This document shows positions 62,040 to 64,000 of a DNA stretch of 64,000 nucleotides, piece by piece (position 1 is the stretch's first letter; each line of letters starts with the position of its first letter). Source of the stretch: Emiliania huxleyi CCMP1516 (taxonomy: Eukaryota; Haptophyta; Isochrysidales; Noelaerhabdaceae); NCBI RefSeq assembly GCF_000372725.1, contig NW_005199363.1:321031-385030 (forward strand). The letters run 5' to 3'. Position numbers and translations under genes: made by a program. The notes beneath the pieces are model-generated. The model searched no databases and was not told the DNA's origin. It saw nothing but the letters and a program-made list of their open reading frames with translations.

Positions 62040-62800
62040 ACTCCCGGTGAACGCCGACGCGCTCCCACGCGTGATCCGCGATAGCATGAGCCCCACCGCG
62101 TGAGCCGCGAGGGGGCACGATCCGTCCGTTCTGCTCCCCGAATCGCCCGGGAGAGGCACCGCCTCGCATCCCGTCCTCTAGGGAGAGGCACCGCCTCGAA
62201 TCCCCTATAGCCAGGGGGAGGGGCACCGCCTCGGCACCCAGGCTGCAGCCGAGGATGGCGTGAGCGCTTGCGTGAGCCGCAAGGGAGGCGTGAGTCGCCA
62301 GTGCGTGAGCCGCGATGGGGCGTGATCCGCCCCGCTCAGCGTGAGCCGCGTTCGGTGTGAGCCGACCGAACCGCCCGGGAGAGGCACCGCCTCGCATCCC
62401 GTTCCTCTAGGGAGAGGCACCGCCTCGAATCCCCTATAGCCAGGGGGAGGGGCACCGCCTCGGCACCCAGGCTGCAGTCGAGGATGGCGTGAGCGCTTGC
62501 GTGAGCCGCAAGGGAGGCGTGAGTCGCCAGTGCGTGAGCCGTAAGGGTGGCATGATCTGCCAGGGAGAGGCACCGCCTCCTATCCCGGACTGCGTGAGCC
62601 GCAATCGAGTGGCATGAGCCGGGAGGACCTTCGACCCGCACTGCCCCACCAGAAGGGGGCTAAGCGCGGGTTGAAAGCGCGTGAGCCGCGCGCGTGAGCC
62701 GCGAGAATGGCATGATCTGCCAAGGAGAGGCACAGCCTCGCATCCCAGACTGCGTGAACCGCAGGAAAGTGGCGTGAGCCGCCAGGGTTCAGGGAGGGAT
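62040..62800. repeat. field of GCGTGAGCCGC and GAGGCACCGCCTC repeats
   Basis: About 18 degenerate GCGTGAGCCGC units alternate with about eight GAGGCACCGCCTC hairpin units followed by GNATCCC. The part 62178-62330 is duplicated at 62411-62560. Minus-strand frames through it read Ala/His- and Arg/Leu-rich repeats (HALATHASLAAHASAHAI), which follow from the DNA repeat and need not be protein. Confidence 0.9.
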
Positions 62801-63325
62801 TAGCGTCTGCGTTTGCGACCTCCACTGTGAGCCCTCTCAAGTTCGGAGACGAACTTGACGGCGAGGCGGCGCTGGGCCCTCTGTTGAGCTGCCCGAAATC
62901 GGTCGTCACCCCCCACGTCGACGTGGACGGCAACGGTGTAGAGTGCCAGCGCCGCTGCGTCAAGTTTAGCGTCATTCCAGCGGAAAGCGTCCGCCCAGTC
63001 AATGTCAGTCTCGAGGCTCGCGATCATCGATCTGGATGTCGTCCATCTGGCTCGCGATCATCCAGAGGTGCTCGTACGCACCCTGCAGAGTCTCCTCAGC
63101 GGACTCGCTGCTGGACTCGCTGCTCGACATGCGCGCGAGAGGGGGCGGGCTTGCCGAGGAGAGAGCGGCCGGACGTAGAGCGTTTTTGATCCAATTGCCA
63201 AAACGCGCGTCCGCGGCGTTTCGGCGGAGTTCGTCGATTCCGCTCCTGGCCCGCTCTCGCCAGCCCTTGCAGCAAAACACCATCATCTCGCCCATCCGGT
63301 CGAGAGCAAGCACTTTTTCGGACAT
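62800..63325 (-). CDS. unknown protein, two-part frame
   Basis: The minus strand from ATG 63325 reads MSEKVLALDRMGEMMVFCC, ARSGIDELRRNAADARFGNW, a Ser/Glu-rich part and EETLQGAYEHLWMIAS. A second frame continues LETDIDWADAFRWNDAKLDA, VHVDVGGDDRFRAAQQRAQR and a basic end, stop at 62800. The switch coincides with a direct repeat of GATGATCGCGAGCC at 63020-63060. It is therefore probably another intron bounded by a duplication. A copy of the first part is at 61598-61830. Family unknown. Confidence 0.45.
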
Positions 63326-63330
63326 TTTCG

Positions 63331-63795
63331 ACGCACAGCTTTTGTCACATACTCGTGCAACAAGAACAACCCGTGTGTGTGTCTCGGTCTTAGAGTACAA
63401 AACTCGCCGCACATGGCAAAAGCACCAATAAATACCTTTTAACGACCAAGAGACAGCGTGTGCGCGCTCGGCCGGGACTAGACACTCCCGTGCCACACGC
63501 CTGCGCACATCGAGAGCACTGCAGCACACCATGTACACACTCTCACACCACCCTGCATACAGAGGAGAGGAACATGCGTATGCGGCTCGCACACCACCCG
63601 TGCCGGCTTGTTTCCCACGCTCAGTGGAAACAAAGGCGCAACCACACACGCACAAAGGAACGTAAGGGGATCGCGGCGACGAGGCGCCGCGTCGAGAAGA
63701 GGCCGAACGCGCCCGCGACGCGGGGGCCCCGCGGGGGGCGCTGTGCCCTCCAGCGCGGGGGCCGCCCGCGCGCGGCGCGTGGAGTACTACGGCGA
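63331..63795. other. intergenic, no supported gene
   Basis: Moderate GC, with several cacac/tgtgtg-rich tracts. No exon recognised. Confidence 0.4.
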
Positions 63796-63939
63796 CTACC
63801 CGAAGAGCTTGAGCAGCAGGAAGTCTGTCTGCTGGATGAGGCCGCCCTCCGGCGTGAGGCCGAGGGCGGCGTGCGCCTCCTTGACAATCTTGACCAGCCC
63901 GCCTGGCGCGAGGTTGAGTGTCTCGCGGATGCGCTCCAC
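63796..63939 (-). CDS. terminal exon of an unknown gene
   Basis: After an acceptor (CCTGCAG) at 63940 the minus strand reads VERIRETLNLAPGGLVKIVK, EAHAALGLTPEGGLIQQTD and FLLLKLFG, stop at 63796. Codon use is clearly protein-like. The acceptor region CGCTCCACCTGCAG is repeated about 50 bp upstream at the window edge, so the preceding intron again appears to carry a boundary duplication. The rest of the gene lies beyond 64000. Confidence 0.6.
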   Translation of the reverse strand: MERIRETLNLAPGGLVKIVKEAHAALGLTPEGGLIQQTDFLLLKLFG

Positions 63940-64000
63940 CTGCAGGCCAGACCAACAGAACTCACAGGTCATTAATTACGCTCCACCTGCAGCCAATCAA

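Noticed and set aside
62205..62733. Minus-strand frames with Ala-His and Arg-Cys-Leu-Ser repeats
   Set aside because: They follow from the DNA repeat units, have no start, domain or partner exon, and shift between frames from unit to unit.

Overview
This is a GC-rich, intron-bearing nuclear window from a eukaryotic alga. Several genes carry plastid- or secretory-type N-termini. There is a flagellar coiled-coil gene and there are membrane-anchored lectin and esterase genes. Introns are short, start with GT, GC or GA, almost always end AG with the next exon starting in G, and often hold 10-11 bp minisatellites. These traits, with a Cys-rich C-x4-C type exon beside the gap, fit a haptophyte best, probably Emiliania (Gephyrocapsa) huxleyi. 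That species call is inference. A 100-base N gap lies at 6067-6166.

Layout. 1-4.6 kb: dispersed repeats and hairpins, no convincing intact gene. 4.67-6.07 kb (-): RGG-tailed Cys/His protein running into the gap. 6.2-6.6 kb (+): Cys-rich exon. 7.2-7.9 kb (-): unknown coding block. 8.8-11.8 kb (+): membrane-anchored SGNH hydrolase with PAN-like and unknown C-terminal modules. 13.0-15.2 kb (+): protein kinase. 15.8-18.6 kb (-): plastid ABC1/UbiB kinase. 19-20.4 kb: Mrs2 5' fragment and a (-) unknown gene. 21.0-23.7 kb (+): Mrs2/CorA Mg2+ transporter. 24.0-25.0 kb: DNA transposon with 8-bp target duplication. 25.4-26.6 kb (-): decayed coding pieces including an SLC35-like end. 26.7-28.1 kb (+): sulfotransferase followed by a BTB-protein fragment. 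28.5-29.1 kb (-): NUDCD2. 29.7-31.1 kb (+): MFS C-terminus and a small plastid-type membrane protein. 31.6-36.1 kb (-): large multi-exon membrane protein. 36.9-38.0 kb (-): 2OG-Fe(II) oxygenase. 38.7-40.1 kb (+): CFAP100-like coiled coil. 40.5-41.9 kb (-): five-exon 200-aa protein. 42-44.7 kb: repeats. 44.7-45.9 kb (+): NUDT9-like Nudix, frameshifted. 46.1-47.8 kb (-): NHL-BTB protein. 48.3-48.7 kb: hAT-like MITE. 48.8 kb: U-box fragment. 49.5-51.2 kb (+): C-type lectin/ADP-ribosyltransferase receptor-like protein. 51.7-56.3 kb (+): ankyrin-JmjC protein. 56.9-57.5 kb (+): unknown 201-aa protein. 57.8-60.4 kb (+): alpha/beta hydrolase. 61.0-61.6 kb (+): membrane protein. 62.0-62.8 kb: unusual GTGAGCCGC repeat field. 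62.8-64 kb (-): two unknown coding pieces.

The most interesting signal is in the introns. In many genes the first 12-35 nt of the intron repeat the first bases of the following exon, so the donor dinucleotide is simply whatever that exon starts with. Introns in unrelated genes also share a ~40-nt 3' block rich in GACACGTCC. Together these look like introner-type insertions or tandem duplications that created introns. In the alpha/beta hydrolase the same process has gone on to make tandem arrays of exon plus intron. Telomere-like arrays inside two introns are flanked by the same kind of duplication.

The genes do not form one pathway. They are independent eukaryotic genes separated by repeats, and several are truncated or broken at repeat junctions.
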